From NCBI RefSeq assembly GCF_014203645.1, contig NZ_JACHJL010000005.1, positions 186,001-250,000 on the forward strand: a DNA stretch of 64,000 bases. Reading direction: 5' to 3'. A program made the position numbers and the translations under genes. The notes below the pieces were generated by a model. That model was not told the DNA's origin, made no database searches, and saw only the letters and a program-made list of their open reading frames with translations. Each line of letters opens with the position of its first letter. The first letter of the stretch is position 1. This document shows positions 17,360 to 26,843 of this stretch, in pieces. The stretch is from Streptomyces zagrosensis (GTDB taxonomy: Bacteria; Actinomycetota; Actinomycetes; Streptomycetales; Streptomycetaceae).

Positions 17360-18160
17360 ATGGACACCACACCGAATAACAGCATTTCTACCTCCTCTTC
17401 GTTGGGTTTGCTGGCCGGCAAGGTTGCCTTCATTACCGGCGCCGGTCGCGGTATCGGCGCCGCTGCGGCACGGCTGTTCGCCAAGGAAGGCGCCCGGGTG
17501 CTCCTTGCGGCGCGGACAGAAAGCCAACTGAAAACGGTAGCCGAGGACATCAGAGCGGCCGGCGGCGTCGCGGAGTACGCGGTGTGCGATCTAGCCGATG
17601 CGGCCAGCGTGCGCGCCGCCGTCGATCGCACCGTGGAGCTGTACGGCCAGCTGGACATCGCCTTCAACAACGGCGCGACGTTGGCGTCGCCCGGCCCGAT
17701 GGACCAGGTGGAAGAAGCCGACTTCGACCACGTTTACGCCGTAAACCTCCGGGGGACATGGCTGGCCATGGTCGCCGAGGTCGCGGCTATCCGGGCCACC
17801 TCCATTACGGGGGCCATTGTGAACAACTCCAGCGTCGGCAGTTTGATGGGGAATGCCGAACTGGCCCCTTACGGCGCGATGAAGCGTGCCGTCAACAGCC
17901 TCACCGAGTCAGCGGCCGTGACGTACGGTCCCGAGGGCATCCGCGTCAACGCCATAGCGCCGGGGACCACGTTGACCGAGATGATGTACGAGTGGGACGA
18001 CGCCTCCCCCGGCATGATCGAGCGGCTCGCCGCACAGGCCCCCATGCGCCGCGCGGCTCATCCCGACGAGGTGGCCCAGGCCGCGGCTTGGCTCCTCAGC
18101 GACCGTTCCTCTTACGTCACGGGCACCGTCCTACGGGTGGACGGCGGCTTGCGGGCCTAA
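17360..18160 (+). CDS. Short-chain dehydrogenase/reductase (SDR)
   Basis: Classical SDR of 266 aa. Cofactor loop TGAGRGIG (about 28-35), NNGA, the active-site Ser in VNNSSVGS and the YGAMK pair, then the C-terminal SSYVTGTVLRVDGG. The cofactor preference is not obvious (AARTE after beta-2 suggests NADPH). ATG 17360 follows TTGAGG. It is divergent from the MmyB-type regulator, its likely controller. Substrate unknown. Confidence 0.88.
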   Translation: MDTTPNNSISTSSSLGLLAGKVAFITGAGRGIGAAAARLFAKEGARVLLAARTESQLKTVAEDIRAAGGVAEYAVCDLADAASVRAAVDRTVELYGQLDIAFNNGATLASPGPMDQVEEADFDHVYAVNLRGTWLAMVAEVAAIRATSITGAIVNNSSVGSLMGNAELAPYGAMKRAVNSLTESAAVTYGPEGIRVNAIAPGTTLTEMMYEWDDASPGMIERLAAQAPMRRAAHPDEVAQAAAWLLSDRSSYVTGTVLRVDGGLRA

Positions 18161-18191
18161 GCCACAACGCACCGCGACCGACACTGTGTGC

Positions 18192-19130
18192 CTAAACAAC
18201 AGGCTCCACGCCGGTCAGGTCCCGGCTCGCGGCCCAAAGGCGTGCCGCACCTACGGTGTCGGTCAGGTGGTCCCACAGCGGTTCGATCCTGGGCTTGCCG
18301 CGCAGCCCGAACATCCGAGGGCCCCACATCTGGCCACCGCGCACCTGCGGGTCGAGCACGGCTCGCGCGGCGGGCCACGCGCCGGCTTCCTTGCCCTGGA
18401 CAAAGAGGCCCAGGGGCAGGCCGCGTAGTCGTGTCCCGACGGTACGGACGTGCACCGGCGGGCGGGATGGGGTGAGAGAGTCGAGCGCGCCGCCGGGGTG
18501 GGCGACCACACTCAGCGTGGTACTGCCCGCGGCGCGCAGCCGGCGGTCGAGCTCAAAGGCGAAGAGCATCTGAGCCAGCTTGGAGCGTCCGTAAACGCGC
18601 CCTGGCCGGTAGTCGCGGTGGCTTTGGAGGTCGTCGAGATCCAGGCGTTCGGACTTGGCCGCGAAGCTTCCGGTGGTGACGACCCGGCTTCCTGGTGTGG
18701 CGTTGAGCAGGGGTGCCAACCAACTGGTCAGTGCGTAGTGCCCGAGGTGGTTGGTCGCGAACATCGCCTCGTAGCCGTCGCGGGTTTCACGGCGCGGTGG
18801 GTGGTCAAGCGCCGTGCCGGCGTTGTGGACGACGGCGTCCAGACGCTCCAGTTCCCATGCATCCGCTGACGACTTGAGCGAGGTGAGGTCGGCGAGGTCC
18901 AGGTGCACGTGCCGCACCATGGCACCGGGCACGCGTGCGGCGATCGCAGCGATGGCGGTCTTGGCCTTGGCGGCGTTGCGGCTGCCAAGGATGACGGTGG
19001 CTCCCGTGCTGGCGAGCTGCTCGCAAAGGAAGTACCCGATGCCCGCATTGCCGCCGGTGACCAGGAACACCTTGCCATCGGCGGCAGGCAGCCGATGAAC
19101 ATCCCAGGGTGAGGTGGTGGCAGCAGGCAT
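18192..19130 (-). CDS. Retinol-dehydrogenase-like SDR
   Basis: Oxidoreductase of 312 aa with TGGNAGIG (about 23-30), DLADL, HNAGTA, NHLGHYALT, TGSFA and the YGRSK active-site pair, the layout of protochlorophyllide reductase/retinol dehydrogenase-like SDRs. ATG 19130 follows GAGGAG; the frame stays open upstream to 19340 without domain content. It converges with the preceding SDR with only 31 bp between stops. Substrate not identifiable. Confidence 0.85.
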   Translation of the reverse strand: MPAATTSPWDVHRLPAADGKVFLVTGGNAGIGYFLCEQLASTGATVILGSRNAAKAKTAIAAIAARVPGAMVRHVHLDLADLTSLKSSADAWELERLDAVVHNAGTALDHPPRRETRDGYEAMFATNHLGHYALTSWLAPLLNATPGSRVVTTGSFAAKSERLDLDDLQSHRDYRPGRVYGRSKLAQMLFAFELDRRLRAAGSTTLSVVAHPGGALDSLTPSRPPVHVRTVGTRLRGLPLGLFVQGKEAGAWPAARAVLDPQVRGGQMWGPRMFGLRGKPRIEPLWDHLTDTVGAARLWAASRDLTGVEPVV

Positions 19131-19512
19131 CGCGGGCTCCTCGCGCTCTGAGTGATCGGGGCACCGGCACAGTGGCGGCCCGGCGACGCGGCATGCGCCC
19201 CGGCGCGCGGGGTACTTCGCCCGTCGTCGGTGACCGCCGCTGTCCGTACGCCACACTCCCAGGAGCCACCGACACGCTGCCGGCAGACGCCCGCCACCAC
19301 CGATCACCACCGACATCCGACCGACACCGCCCGGCGTCATGACCGGAGAGCCCGGTGATCGGGGTGCCTGCGCCCGGGCCGCCTGCGCCCGCTCCCCCGC
19401 GTGCGCGGTCGCCTACCGCACGGCAGCCAGACGGTAGCCAGCTCACCGAGCCGCCTCATCGCGCGAGGCGGCTGCCGCGTGACGAGCCGGGCACGAGGGC
19501 CGATGCCGCGGG
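19131..19512. other. Spacer between katA and the SDR gene
   Basis: No gene seen. GC-rich; bounded on the right by the 8-bp tandem repeat. Confidence 0.5.
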
Positions 19513-19608
19513 GTCAGCGGGTCAGCGGGTCAGCGGGTCAGCGGGTCAGCGGGTCAGCGGGTCAGCGGGTCAGCGGGTCAGCGGGTCAGCGGGTCAGCGG
19601 GTCAGCGG
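19513..19608. repeat. 12 x 8-bp tandem repeat overlapping the catalase stop
   Basis: Twelve perfect copies of GTCAGCGG followed by a partial GTCA. The catalase stop (TGA at 19604-19602) lies in the last unit. Because each unit contains TGA on the minus strand and 8 is not a multiple of 3, the array closes all three frames. Confidence 0.97.
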
Positions 19609-21269
19609 GTCACAGTACGCCGCTTATTGGGCACGCAATGCGTCATGGTCAGTCCCGAAACATCGCGCGGCGGGTTCTTGCCGAGGTTGGCCAGCCGCCT
19701 GTGGTCCTCCTCGGTGAGGTCCTGGCTAGCCAGTGGTCGCAGATGCGCCACCTCACCGGGCTGGATGCCCAGCCCCTCGCCGACCCGTAGCCCCAGCTCG
19801 TTATCGACGAGCAGGAAGTGCCAGACCATGCGTTCTTGCACCGGGCGGGCGGCCTGCGAGATGAGGGTGACGAAGTTGGCGACCAGGTCATCCTTCTCCC
19901 ACGCCTGCATGAGTTGATAGCGCTGACCGGCCTGAAGGTAGTCATTGGTCCTGGGCAGCCGCTTGCGCGTCAGCCGGCCCTCGATGACCGGGCCCTGCTC
20001 GTCGTGGGTCGGGTAGTGGCCCTCCCGCAGCCCACCGGTGATCGACGGCTCGTAGTTGACCTCCGGGTTCTCACCGCCGTGGCTGTTGTCGTATGCCATC
20101 TGGCCGTCGCGCTGGTTGGTGGCCACGGACGCGTGCTTGGCTCGGTTGACGGGGAGTTGAAGGTAGTTGGGGCCGACGCGATGGCGCTGGGTGTCGCTGT
20201 AGGAGAAGGTCCGGCCGACCAGCATCTTGTCGTCCGAGAAGTCCAGGCCATCGACGAGGACGCCGGTACCAAACGATGCCTGCTCGTTCTCCGCGAAGTA
20301 GTTGTCCGGCACCCGGTCGAGCACCATTCGGCCCACCGGCTTGGGCGGGAATTCCTGCTCGGGCCAGACCTTGGTGTCATCCAGCGGGTCGAAGTCCAAC
20401 TCCGGGTGCTCGTCGTCGGACATCATCTGCACGACCAGTTCCCACTCCGGGAACTCCCCCCGCCTGATCGCCTCGTACAGGTCCTTCGTGGCGTGCCCGA
20501 GATCGTGCGCCTGGACGGCGGCGGCGTCTTCCTCCGTCATGCTGTGTACGCCCTGCTTGGGCAGCCAGTGGTACTTGACCAGGACGGTTTCGCCTTCGGC
20601 GTTGACCCACTTGTAGGTGTTGACGCCAAAACCCTGCATGTGCCGGTAGTCGGCGGGGATGCCTCGCGGGCTGAAGAGGTTGACCAGCATGTGCATGCAC
20701 TCCGGCGTCTGCGACATGAAGTCGAAAATCCGCGCGGGCTTTTGTTCATGGGAGACCGGGTCGGGCTTGAGGGCGTGGATGACGTCGGGGAACTTGATGG
20801 CGTCCCGGATGAAGAAGACGGCCAAGTTGTTGCCGACGAGGTCCCAGTTGCCGTCTTCGGTGTAGAACTTCACGGCGAAACCGCGGGGGTCGCGCGCCGC
20901 CTCCGAGGAGTCCCGGCCGCCGATGACGGTGGAGAAGCGGACGGCGACGTCGGTGCGCTTGCCCTGCTCTGCAAAGACCTTGGCCCGGGTGAAGCGGCTG
21001 ATGGGCTCGTCACCCCACCTGCCGTACGACTCGAAGAAGCCGTAGGTGGTCACTCCGCGGGCGTGGACCACACGCTCGGGGATGCGTTCTCGGTCGAAGT
21101 GGCTGATCTTCTCCAGAAACTGGTAGTTCTCCAGCGTCGCCGGCCCGCGCGCCCCGACCGTGCGCTGGTTTTGGTTGTCGTAGACCTGATGGCCCTGCCG
21201 GTTGGTCAACACCGGCCGGTCATCGCTGCCTTGGCCTTCCGCTGGTCCCTTGCTCGCTACATCGGTCAC
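19602..21269 (-). CDS. katA: Monofunctional heme catalase
   Basis: Hydrogen peroxide-degrading catalase of 555 aa. The distal heme pocket shows the catalytic histidine in RVVHARG (His69) and the asparagine in DLVGNN (147/148); VRFSTV and FFIRDA are conserved, and the proximal tyrosine lies in [14 protein letters not shown]-terminal helical region follows the barrel, as in clade-3-like catalases. The GTG at 21269 is preceded by AAGGAG. The next upstream gene on the strand encodes a small Cys-rich protein. The 3' end runs into the tandem repeat. The symbol is by family; orthology to a particular Streptomyces kat gene is not established. Confidence 0.95.
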   Translation of the reverse strand: MTDVASKGPAEGQGSDDRPVLTNRQGHQVYDNQNQRTVGARGPATLENYQFLEKISHFDRERIPERVVHARGVTTYGFFESYGRWGDEPISRFTRAKVFAEQGKRTDVAVRFSTVIGGRDSSEAARDPRGFAVKFYTEDGNWDLVGNNLAVFFIRDAIKFPDVIHALKPDPVSHEQKPARIFDFMSQTPECMHMLVNLFSPRGIPADYRHMQGFGVNTYKWVNAEGETVLVKYHWLPKQGVHSMTEEDAAAVQAHDLGHATKDLYEAIRRGEFPEWELVVQMMSDDEHPELDFDPLDDTKVWPEQEFPPKPVGRMVLDRVPDNYFAENEQASFGTGVLVDGLDFSDDKMLVGRTFSYSDTQRHRVGPNYLQLPVNRAKHASVATNQRDGQMAYDNSHGGENPEVNYEPSITGGLREGHYPTHDEQGPVIEGRLTRKRLPRTNDYLQAGQRYQLMQAWEKDDLVANFVTLISQAARPVQERMVWHFLLVDNELGLRVGEGLGIQPGEVAHLRPLASQDLTEEDHRRLANLGKNPPRDVSGLTMTHCVPNKRRTVTR

Positions 21270-21494
21270 AGCCCTGTGCTCCTTCGCGGTGGTGTGGGCG
21301 TAGCGGTGGGGTGCACCCCGGCAGCCGCATCGCTACGGATAATGCGGCGGTCTACCCGTGGGGAGGCGGGTTTTCGCGCACCGTCGCGCCATGCCGCCCG
21401 GCCACCCCCACACGGCGCACCGGGGCCCCGCCTCCGGACTGCCCCGGGCCAGTGGTTGCCCGCCCCAGCGCGGCGTGCGGGGCGCGATGCGCGC

Positions 21495-21728
21495 TTACGC
21501 GTGATCCACGAGTTGAGCGAAACCCGCCTGCCGGGCGCAGTGCGCGCAGCAGAAGAACTGTCCGTCCGATTGCAGGCCGTGGCCGAGAATGCGGCACTGG
21601 CAGTTCTCACAAATCGGCGCCATCTTCTGGGCCGCGCACTCAATGCTGTCGAAAGTGTGGACGGCCCCGGCGGCGTGAATTTCAAACGCCATCTCGTAGT
21701 CGTTGTTGCAGACCTCGCAGACGGCCAT
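21495..21728 (-). CDS. Small cysteine-rich, probably metal-binding protein
   Basis: Protein of 77 aa with paired cysteines: CEVC (4-7), then ICENCQC, FFCCAHC. Nine cysteines and two histidines in a short protein suggest one or two structural metal sites, in the style of prokaryotic treble-clef or metallothionein-like proteins. ATG 21728 follows GAGGAG. It is 225 bp upstream of katA on the same strand. A role in metal or redox homeostasis is inference. Confidence 0.7.
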   Translation of the reverse strand: MAVCEVCNNDYEMAFEIHAAGAVHTFDSIECAAQKMAPICENCQCRILGHGLQSDGQFFCCAHCARQAGFAQLVDHA

Positions 21729-22517
21729 GAATGATCAGCTCCTCGTCACCGTGCAAAGGGTCGAGCGCCTGTGGTGAGCGCCTTTGGACGGTAGCCACCC
21801 GGCGCCTCAGGGCTCCGGCGACGCGTGGACTTCTCGTCAACCAGCGCGCGGGAATCACTCGTCTGGGTGTGGCCACTTCGCGTGCAAGAGCGTTGGCCTT
21901 TGCCGGCCATGCCCGGTGATATCCCCGGGGCGTGCCCGAAGTTCGGGGGCCTTTCGGGTTACGTAGATGAGGGTGCTTATTTCGGCGGCGGACAACTCGG
22001 CCGCGTACACACGGCTGCCCGGCTGATGTTTTCGGCCACCCCGGCCACGATGGCCGGCGTCCACGAGGTCGGAGCCGATGTCCCGTAGCAGCCCGGCGAC
22101 CACCGCCTTGGCCTCCTCGGCACGGCCTGACAGGGGAATGGCCAGACGCTCAGGGTCTGCCTTAGGGCGACCGCGATCGCGCAGGTTCTACCAGTGGACA
22201 GTGGACAGTGGAGAGTGGGCAGTGGACAGTGTCGGACAGCGAGCAGTGTTGGATTCAGCACACTCATCGCGGTCGCGCCGCGCCGCTCATCATGCGTTTT
22301 TTGGGGGGGCCTTCGAGCCTGCGCGGCCGGCCGCCCGCGGGCCGCGCACGCCCTGGGCCGCCTGCGCTGGGCACGGCCACCGCGGCCTGCCCCAGCGGAC
22401 TCCTTGGCCCGCTTCTCCCCCATGGCCCCATGGCCCCGAACAATGACCATGGCCGATGAGCGCCCGCTCAGGGACACTCTGTGGATGATGAACACCAATG
22501 TGGGTACGCACGTAGGG
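21729..22517. other. Intergenic upstream of the Ppx-like gene
   Basis: No gene supported. Contains a short degenerate tandem repeat at 22192-22226. The downstream reading frame is open from 22194 but without conserved sequence before 22518. Confidence 0.45.
22192..22226. repeat. About 5 x 7-bp tandem repeat (CAGTGGA)
   Basis: Four perfect copies of CAGTGGA and one variant in a row, upstream of the phosphatase gene. Confidence 0.75.
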
Positions 22518-23573
22518 ATGCTGATAGGTGTTCTCGACGTAGGTTCGTACACGGCCCATCTGCTGGTGGTCAACACCAGGGATGCGGCCTTGTCTGCGGT
22601 GCACCGGAGCAAGATTCCGCTTCGGCTCATTGAGCGGATCGGCCCCGACGGGCACCTCGACCAAGGCTGCACGGACAAGGTGGCCCAAGCGGTCGCCGCC
22701 TCGTTGTCCGAGGCCAAGCGCCTGGGTGTGCGGGAGATGTTCGCCTACGCCACTGCGGTGATCCGAGACGCCCCTAACCGGGACGAGGTCATCGCGCAGG
22801 TGCAGGCTCGTACGGGCGTGCGTTTGGCGGTCCTGCCCGGAGAGACCGAGGCCACCCTCACCTTTCTCGCGGCCCGCCGCTGGGCAGGTCGCGAGAGCGG
22901 TTCGATGGCGCTGCTCAATTTGGGCGGAGGCTGCCTGGAGGTGGCCTTCGGCCATGGTGACCTGCCCGATTTCACCGCGTGTCTGCCGCTGGGCGCCGGC
23001 CGCCTCACGCGCGAACACATCGCGCACTGCGGCCCGCTCTCCTCCCAGCAGGTCACAGCCCTGCGCCGCCATGTGAGTGAAGGACTACGGGAGACCGCCG
23101 AGTATGTGAAGGCACAGGCGCCCCAGACCGTCCTGGCCACGTCCCGCACCTTCCAGCAGCTCGCACGGCTGTGCGGCGCCGCCCCGCAGCGCGAGGGGCC
23201 GCACGTACCGCGCCGGCTGAATCCGGGCGATTTGAAGAAGGCACAACAGCGCTTGGTCTCGCTACCGGTGGCCCAGCGCGCGAAGCTGCCCGGCATCTCC
23301 AAGGCGCGGGCGCGGCAGGCGGCGGTCGGGGCCATCGTGGCCCACACCACCATGAAGCTGGCAGGCATCAACGAGGTACGCATCTGCCCCTGGGCGCTGC
23401 GCGAAGGCGTCCTGCTGCAACACCCCGCCATCGCCGCCACGGCCCGAGCAGTCCCCTCCATCGGCCTCCTCGCACTGCAACCCTGGGCCCCGACATCGCC
23501 CGCCCTCGGCCCGGCGTGTCCCTCGATGCGCCGGCGCCGCTCCGCGCCATCACCAGGTGACATAGCGGCCTAA
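22518..23573 (+). CDS. Ppx/GppA-family phosphatase
   Basis: Exopolyphosphatase/pppGpp phosphatase family (ASKHA fold), about 351 aa. N-terminal GVLDVGSYTAHLLVV is the phosphate-1 loop; relatives usually read DVGSNTVHLLVV, so Asn is replaced by Tyr. ATAVIRDAPN, LPGETEA and LLNLGGGCLEVAFG (phosphate-2 region, usual DIGGGS replaced by NLGGGC) follow, then a helical C-terminal part. The start is set at ATG 22518 because homologs begin just before VLDVGS; upstream in-frame ATGs at 22443 and 22485 are possible. Two altered active-site positions make activity uncertain. Confidence 0.8.
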   Translation: MLIGVLDVGSYTAHLLVVNTRDAALSAVHRSKIPLRLIERIGPDGHLDQGCTDKVAQAVAASLSEAKRLGVREMFAYATAVIRDAPNRDEVIAQVQARTGVRLAVLPGETEATLTFLAARRWAGRESGSMALLNLGGGCLEVAFGHGDLPDFTACLPLGAGRLTREHIAHCGPLSSQQVTALRRHVSEGLRETAEYVKAQAPQTVLATSRTFQQLARLCGAAPQREGPHVPRRLNPGDLKKAQQRLVSLPVAQRAKLPGISKARARQAAVGAIVAHTTMKLAGINEVRICPWALREGVLLQHPAIAATARAVPSIGLLALQPWAPTSPALGPACPSMRRRRSAPSPGDIAA

Positions 23574-24320
23574 ACGGGCCGGCAGTGGCTACCTGAACCC
23601 ATCACAGGGCTTGCCGTGCCGGGCCTCGTGCTGCACGTAGGTGTGTACGCCCCCTCCCCTAGCGAGGGGGCCCACCACGAGGTTTCGGGGCGCGGCGAGG
23701 GTGCTGGGAAGTACGCCTACGCAGGGCCATCGCACGGCGCCTGCGCGGTGAGTCGGTTTCCGATAGCGCCTGGCCCAACGGCAGCAATGCGCTATTCAGC
23801 GAGGCGATGGGGCGACCACTAGAAATCATTACGGTCGCACACGCGTGCCCGCTGCATCCATTTTCGGCTGTGCACACCTGCGAGTGAGTTTGCAGTAGCC
23901 AAGCCACATCACACGGGCGGTCCCTCGCTTTTCGCGTCATTGCCCATTGCGCTCAACGCTGCCGTGTCAACTCGCCTGCATTGCCGCCAACTTGGCCCCC
24001 ACCTTACTCGCGACAATGCCGGCGTCTCGCGACTTATCACATACATCCCTCGCTATCACGCGTCGAGCGCCCGAATCGGTGATTGCGCTGGCTCCCGCCC
24101 TCGAAATAGCGTAGCTCTCGCAAAGTTTTCGCGGTACATCCGGACAGACCAAAGAAGTTCGGACCGCTGACGCGCGAAGCCTCGAACATCAGTATCTGAT
24201 TTCGAGAGCGACACGCACGCCAATCCCCCGCCTATTTGGCGCGGTAGGTATTCACCCACCCCCGCAACTCATCCACGCACACACGGCGTGGGACGACATT
24301 CCCCTAGAAAGGGCATGCCC
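23574..24320. other. Intergenic, locally lower GC
   Basis: Contains the hairpin at 23649-23671. The stretch 23820-24260 is clearly less GC-rich than its surroundings and encodes nothing recognisable on either strand. Confidence 0.5.
23649..23671 (+). terminator. Hairpin downstream of the Ppx-like gene
   Basis: GCCCCCTC / GAGGGGGC, 8-bp perfect stem with a 7-nt loop, 76 bp after the stop. Confidence 0.6.
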
Positions 24321-25004
24321 ATGACAGAAAATTCGCTCTTCTCGTGGTCGCCGGCGGCCGTGGTCTTCGACTGTGACGGCACGTTGATGGATACCGAGAG
24401 CCACTGGCAGGACGCCCGCTGGATGGTCCTGCGTGACTTCGGCATCACCCCGGCGGCCGGGTTCGCCGAGCGAGCCAAAGGCATGCACTACACCGCGTGC
24501 GGACAGCTCATGGCCGACGAGGCCGGCAAGCCCTACCTGGGCGAGGACCTGGCCCGTGGGCTGCTCGAACACTTCACGGCGCGGGTCGCGGAAAACCCGG
24601 TGACCATGCCGGGCGCGGTGGGTCTGGTACGGCTCCTCAGCCCTCATATGCCCCTCGCAGTGGCCAGCAACTGCCCTCGCGACACGGTGGAATCCGGCCT
24701 TGGCCGGGCCAGGCTCCTTGACCACTTCCAGCACATCGTCGTCCCCGGAGATGGCCTACGCGCCAAACCGTGGCCCGACGTGTACGCCGCCGCGGCCAAC
24801 CTGTGCGGCGTCGAATGCGAGCAGGCGTTGGCCGTGGAGGACTCTTTGACCGGGGTCGAAGCCGCCCGGCGGGCCGGGATGCGGGTGCTTGGCGTGGGCC
24901 AGCGCCCGGCGGGCGGCGGCGCGACCCGGGCCGACCTTTGGGTCCACTCCCTGCAAGACCTCGACCTGGTTGACTGGTTGCGTACCCAGGTTCAACGTCA
25001 GTGA
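24321..25004 (+). CDS. HAD-superfamily phosphatase (beta-phosphoglucomutase-like)
   Basis: Haloacid dehalogenase-type hydrolase of 227 aa. Motif I DCDGTLMDTE (nucleophile and acid Asp), motif II ASNC, motif III Lys in RAKPWPD and motif IV VEDSLTG are all present, with a helical cap between I and II. ATG 24321 is 8 nt after AAAGG; ATG 24315 is too close to it. It converges with dhaL, the two stops overlapping by 7 bp. A substrate such as a sugar or triose phosphate is possible but not shown. Confidence 0.85.
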   Translation: MTENSLFSWSPAAVVFDCDGTLMDTESHWQDARWMVLRDFGITPAAGFAERAKGMHYTACGQLMADEAGKPYLGEDLARGLLEHFTARVAENPVTMPGAVGLVRLLSPHMPLAVASNCPRDTVESGLGRARLLDHFQHIVVPGDGLRAKPWPDVYAAAANLCGVECEQALAVEDSLTGVEAARRAGMRVLGVGQRPAGGGATRADLWVHSLQDLDLVDWLRTQVQRQ

Positions 25005-25675
25005 CCGGCTTCCTGTAGGTGCGGTGCGAGCGTCGGCACCACGGTGACGCCCGATGCAAACAGCAGGCTGACACCAACGGCTCCCGGATCGGGAATGCCG
25101 GTCGCCCGGTCGCCGAGGTAGCTGGAGCGGCCCAGGCGGGCCTTGATCCGTACCGTGTCCCGAGCGCCCTGCCAGGCGGCGTCCGCGGCGGTGAGCAACG
25201 CCCGGTCGGGCGGGGTGGCGGCGGGAACCGTCCGCAGCGCGTCCGCGACCGGTGCGAGCGCATCAACCAGCGTTCTGTCTCCCACCGCGGCTTCTCCGAC
25301 CCGCTGAATGGCTGCGAGGCCGCTGGCGGCCCCGGCGGCGAGTGCGGGCGTGGTGAGTGCGGGGCCGGCTTCCGCGGCAGCGGTGGCGAGCGACTGAAGT
25401 AGCAGGCCGAACAGGGGACCGCTGGTGCCACCGATCTCATCCAGGAAGGCACTGGCGGCGGCCTCAAGAGGCGCCGCAGCTTCGTCTTGGGGGCCCGGCT
25501 TGTCCGGTAGGCGTCGCAAGGCCGCCTGCACGCCGACGCTGAGGTTGACGCCGAAGTCACCGTCACCCACTTGCTGGTCGAGCCGCGTCAACTCGTCCTC
25601 GGTGGCGGTGACGGACGCGGCGAACCGCCGCATCCAGTCGCTGGTGAACGTCGCGCCGAAGGATGTGCTCGTCAT
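24998..25675 (-). CDS. dhaL: DhaL, dihydroxyacetone kinase ADP-binding subunit
   Basis: Subunit of 225 aa holding the nucleotide of dihydroxyacetone kinase. QQVGDGDFGVNL (Mg-binding Asp residues, about 31-42), GGTSGPLFG and GDRTLVDAL are hallmark motifs, and the C-terminus has GRSSYLGDRATGIPDPGA. ATG 25675 starts the domain correctly. dhaK lies upstream with a 166-bp spacer of G-rich degenerate repeats. No dhaM phosphotransfer gene is visible nearby, so the phosphoryl donor is open. Confidence 0.92.
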   Translation of the reverse strand: MTSTSFGATFTSDWMRRFAASVTATEDELTRLDQQVGDGDFGVNLSVGVQAALRRLPDKPGPQDEAAAPLEAAASAFLDEIGGTSGPLFGLLLQSLATAAAEAGPALTTPALAAGAASGLAAIQRVGEAAVGDRTLVDALAPVADALRTVPAATPPDRALLTAADAAWQGARDTVRIKARLGRSSYLGDRATGIPDPGAVGVSLLFASGVTVVPTLAPHLQEAGH

Positions 25676-25841
25676 CGGGTCGTTGCTCCCGCTGTCATGG
25701 GCCAGACGCCGCCGGGCCCGCCGGCCATCGAAGGTGGGAAATGAGAGGTGCTGAAAGGTGGGAGGTGGGCGTGCGAGATGGGTGGTGGGGCGGTGAGGTG
25801 AGTGGTTGCCGGAGGTCAGCCGTTCCGGTCCGGTCTGCTTC

Positions 25842-26843
25842 TCACCAGTGCAGTACCGCCGTCCGTACGGGCGCGTCGTAGTAGCGCAGTGTCTGCGGAT
25901 CGTCCACGACGAGCAAGGTGAGCGAGAAGCCGCGCATATCGAGCGCCGTGACGTAGTTGCCGACCAGGTTTCGGGCCACTTCGCAGCCGCGGGCTTCGAG
26001 GTGGCGGGCCAGTGCGTCAAAGATGCCGTAGAGCTCCAGTTGTGTCACCGCGCCCAGCCCGTTCACCAAGACGATCATCTGAGCTCCGGCAGGAGGGGCC
26101 AGCGCGTATAGGAGCTCGTGCGTCATCTGCTCAACAAGCGAGCCGATGCCCGCCACCTGGATGGCGTGGTCGGCTCTTTCGCCATGAATGCCGACGCCAT
26201 ACTCCACCGCGCCCTCCGGCACGGCGAAAGCGGGCGCGCCGGTGGTCGGAGCGGTGTGGGCGGCGGACGCGACGGCAAGGGTGCGGCAGCTGGCCGTCAG
26301 GGTCGTGCCCAGGGCAGCCAGCTCGTCAAGACCCATGCCGGTGTCGGCGGCGGCGCCGAGTATTTTTTCGATCAGCACGGTGCCGCCGGTGCCCCGGCGG
26401 CCGGCCGCGATGTCGGCCGACTCCGTGGCCAGGTCGTCATCGACCAGCACCCGGGCGCACGGGACGCCGCGGTGCGCGAGGCGCTCCGCGGCGATACCGA
26501 AGTTGATGCGGTCGCCCGTGTAGTTCTTCACCACGTGCAGCACTCCTGCGCTGCCCGCAACGGCCAGCGACGCCTCGTAGATCTGACGGTTGTGCGGTGA
26601 GGCAAAGACGCGTCCAGGGCAGGCGGCGTCGAGCATTCCGGTGCCGACGAACCCAGTGTGCAGCGGTTCGTGCCCCGCCCCTCCGCCGGACACCACTGCC
26701 ACCCGCCGTGCGGGCGCGGGGTGCCGCGCCCGAAGATAGCCGTGCTCGGCCTGGAGAGTGAGGAGGTCGGCGTGGGCGCGGGCCACGCCGACCAGGGCGT
26801 CGGATACAAGTGAGGCGGCATCGTCAGCGAAGTACGGTCCCAT
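25842..26843 (-). CDS. dhaK: DhaK, dihydroxyacetone-binding subunit
   Basis: Binds dihydroxyacetone covalently through a histidine for phosphorylation to DHAP. 333 aa, the normal length. Conserved segments are SGGGAGHEPLH (52-62), VVKNYTGDRINF, VDDD and the covalent His220 in EYGVGIHGE. First gene of a dhaKL pair. Confidence 0.95.
   Translation of the reverse strand: MGPYFADDAASLVSDALVGVARAHADLLTLQAEHGYLRARHPAPARRVAVVSGGGAGHEPLHTGFVGTGMLDAACPGRVFASPHNRQIYEASLAVAGSAGVLHVVKNYTGDRINFGIAAERLAHRGVPCARVLVDDDLATESADIAAGRRGTGGTVLIEKILGAAADTGMGLDELAALGTTLTASCRTLAVASAAHTAPTTGAPAFAVPEGAVEYGVGIHGERADHAIQVAGIGSLVEQMTHELLYALAPPAGAQMIVLVNGLGAVTQLELYGIFDALARHLEARGCEVARNLVGNYVTALDMRGFSLTLLVVDDPQTLRYYDAPVRTAVLHW

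Noticed and set aside
18270..18300. GGTTCGATCC string resembling a T-loop
   Set aside because: It lies inside the SDR coding sequence and no tRNA fold surrounds it.
19513..19608. CRISPR array
   Set aside because: Units are contiguous 8-mers without spacers and there are no cas genes.
19818..21734. 638-codon plus-strand frame
   Set aside because: Shadow of the catalase and the Cys-rich protein.
21855..22103. 82-codon minus-strand frame
   Set aside because: No recognised family or ribosome binding site; treated as intergenic.
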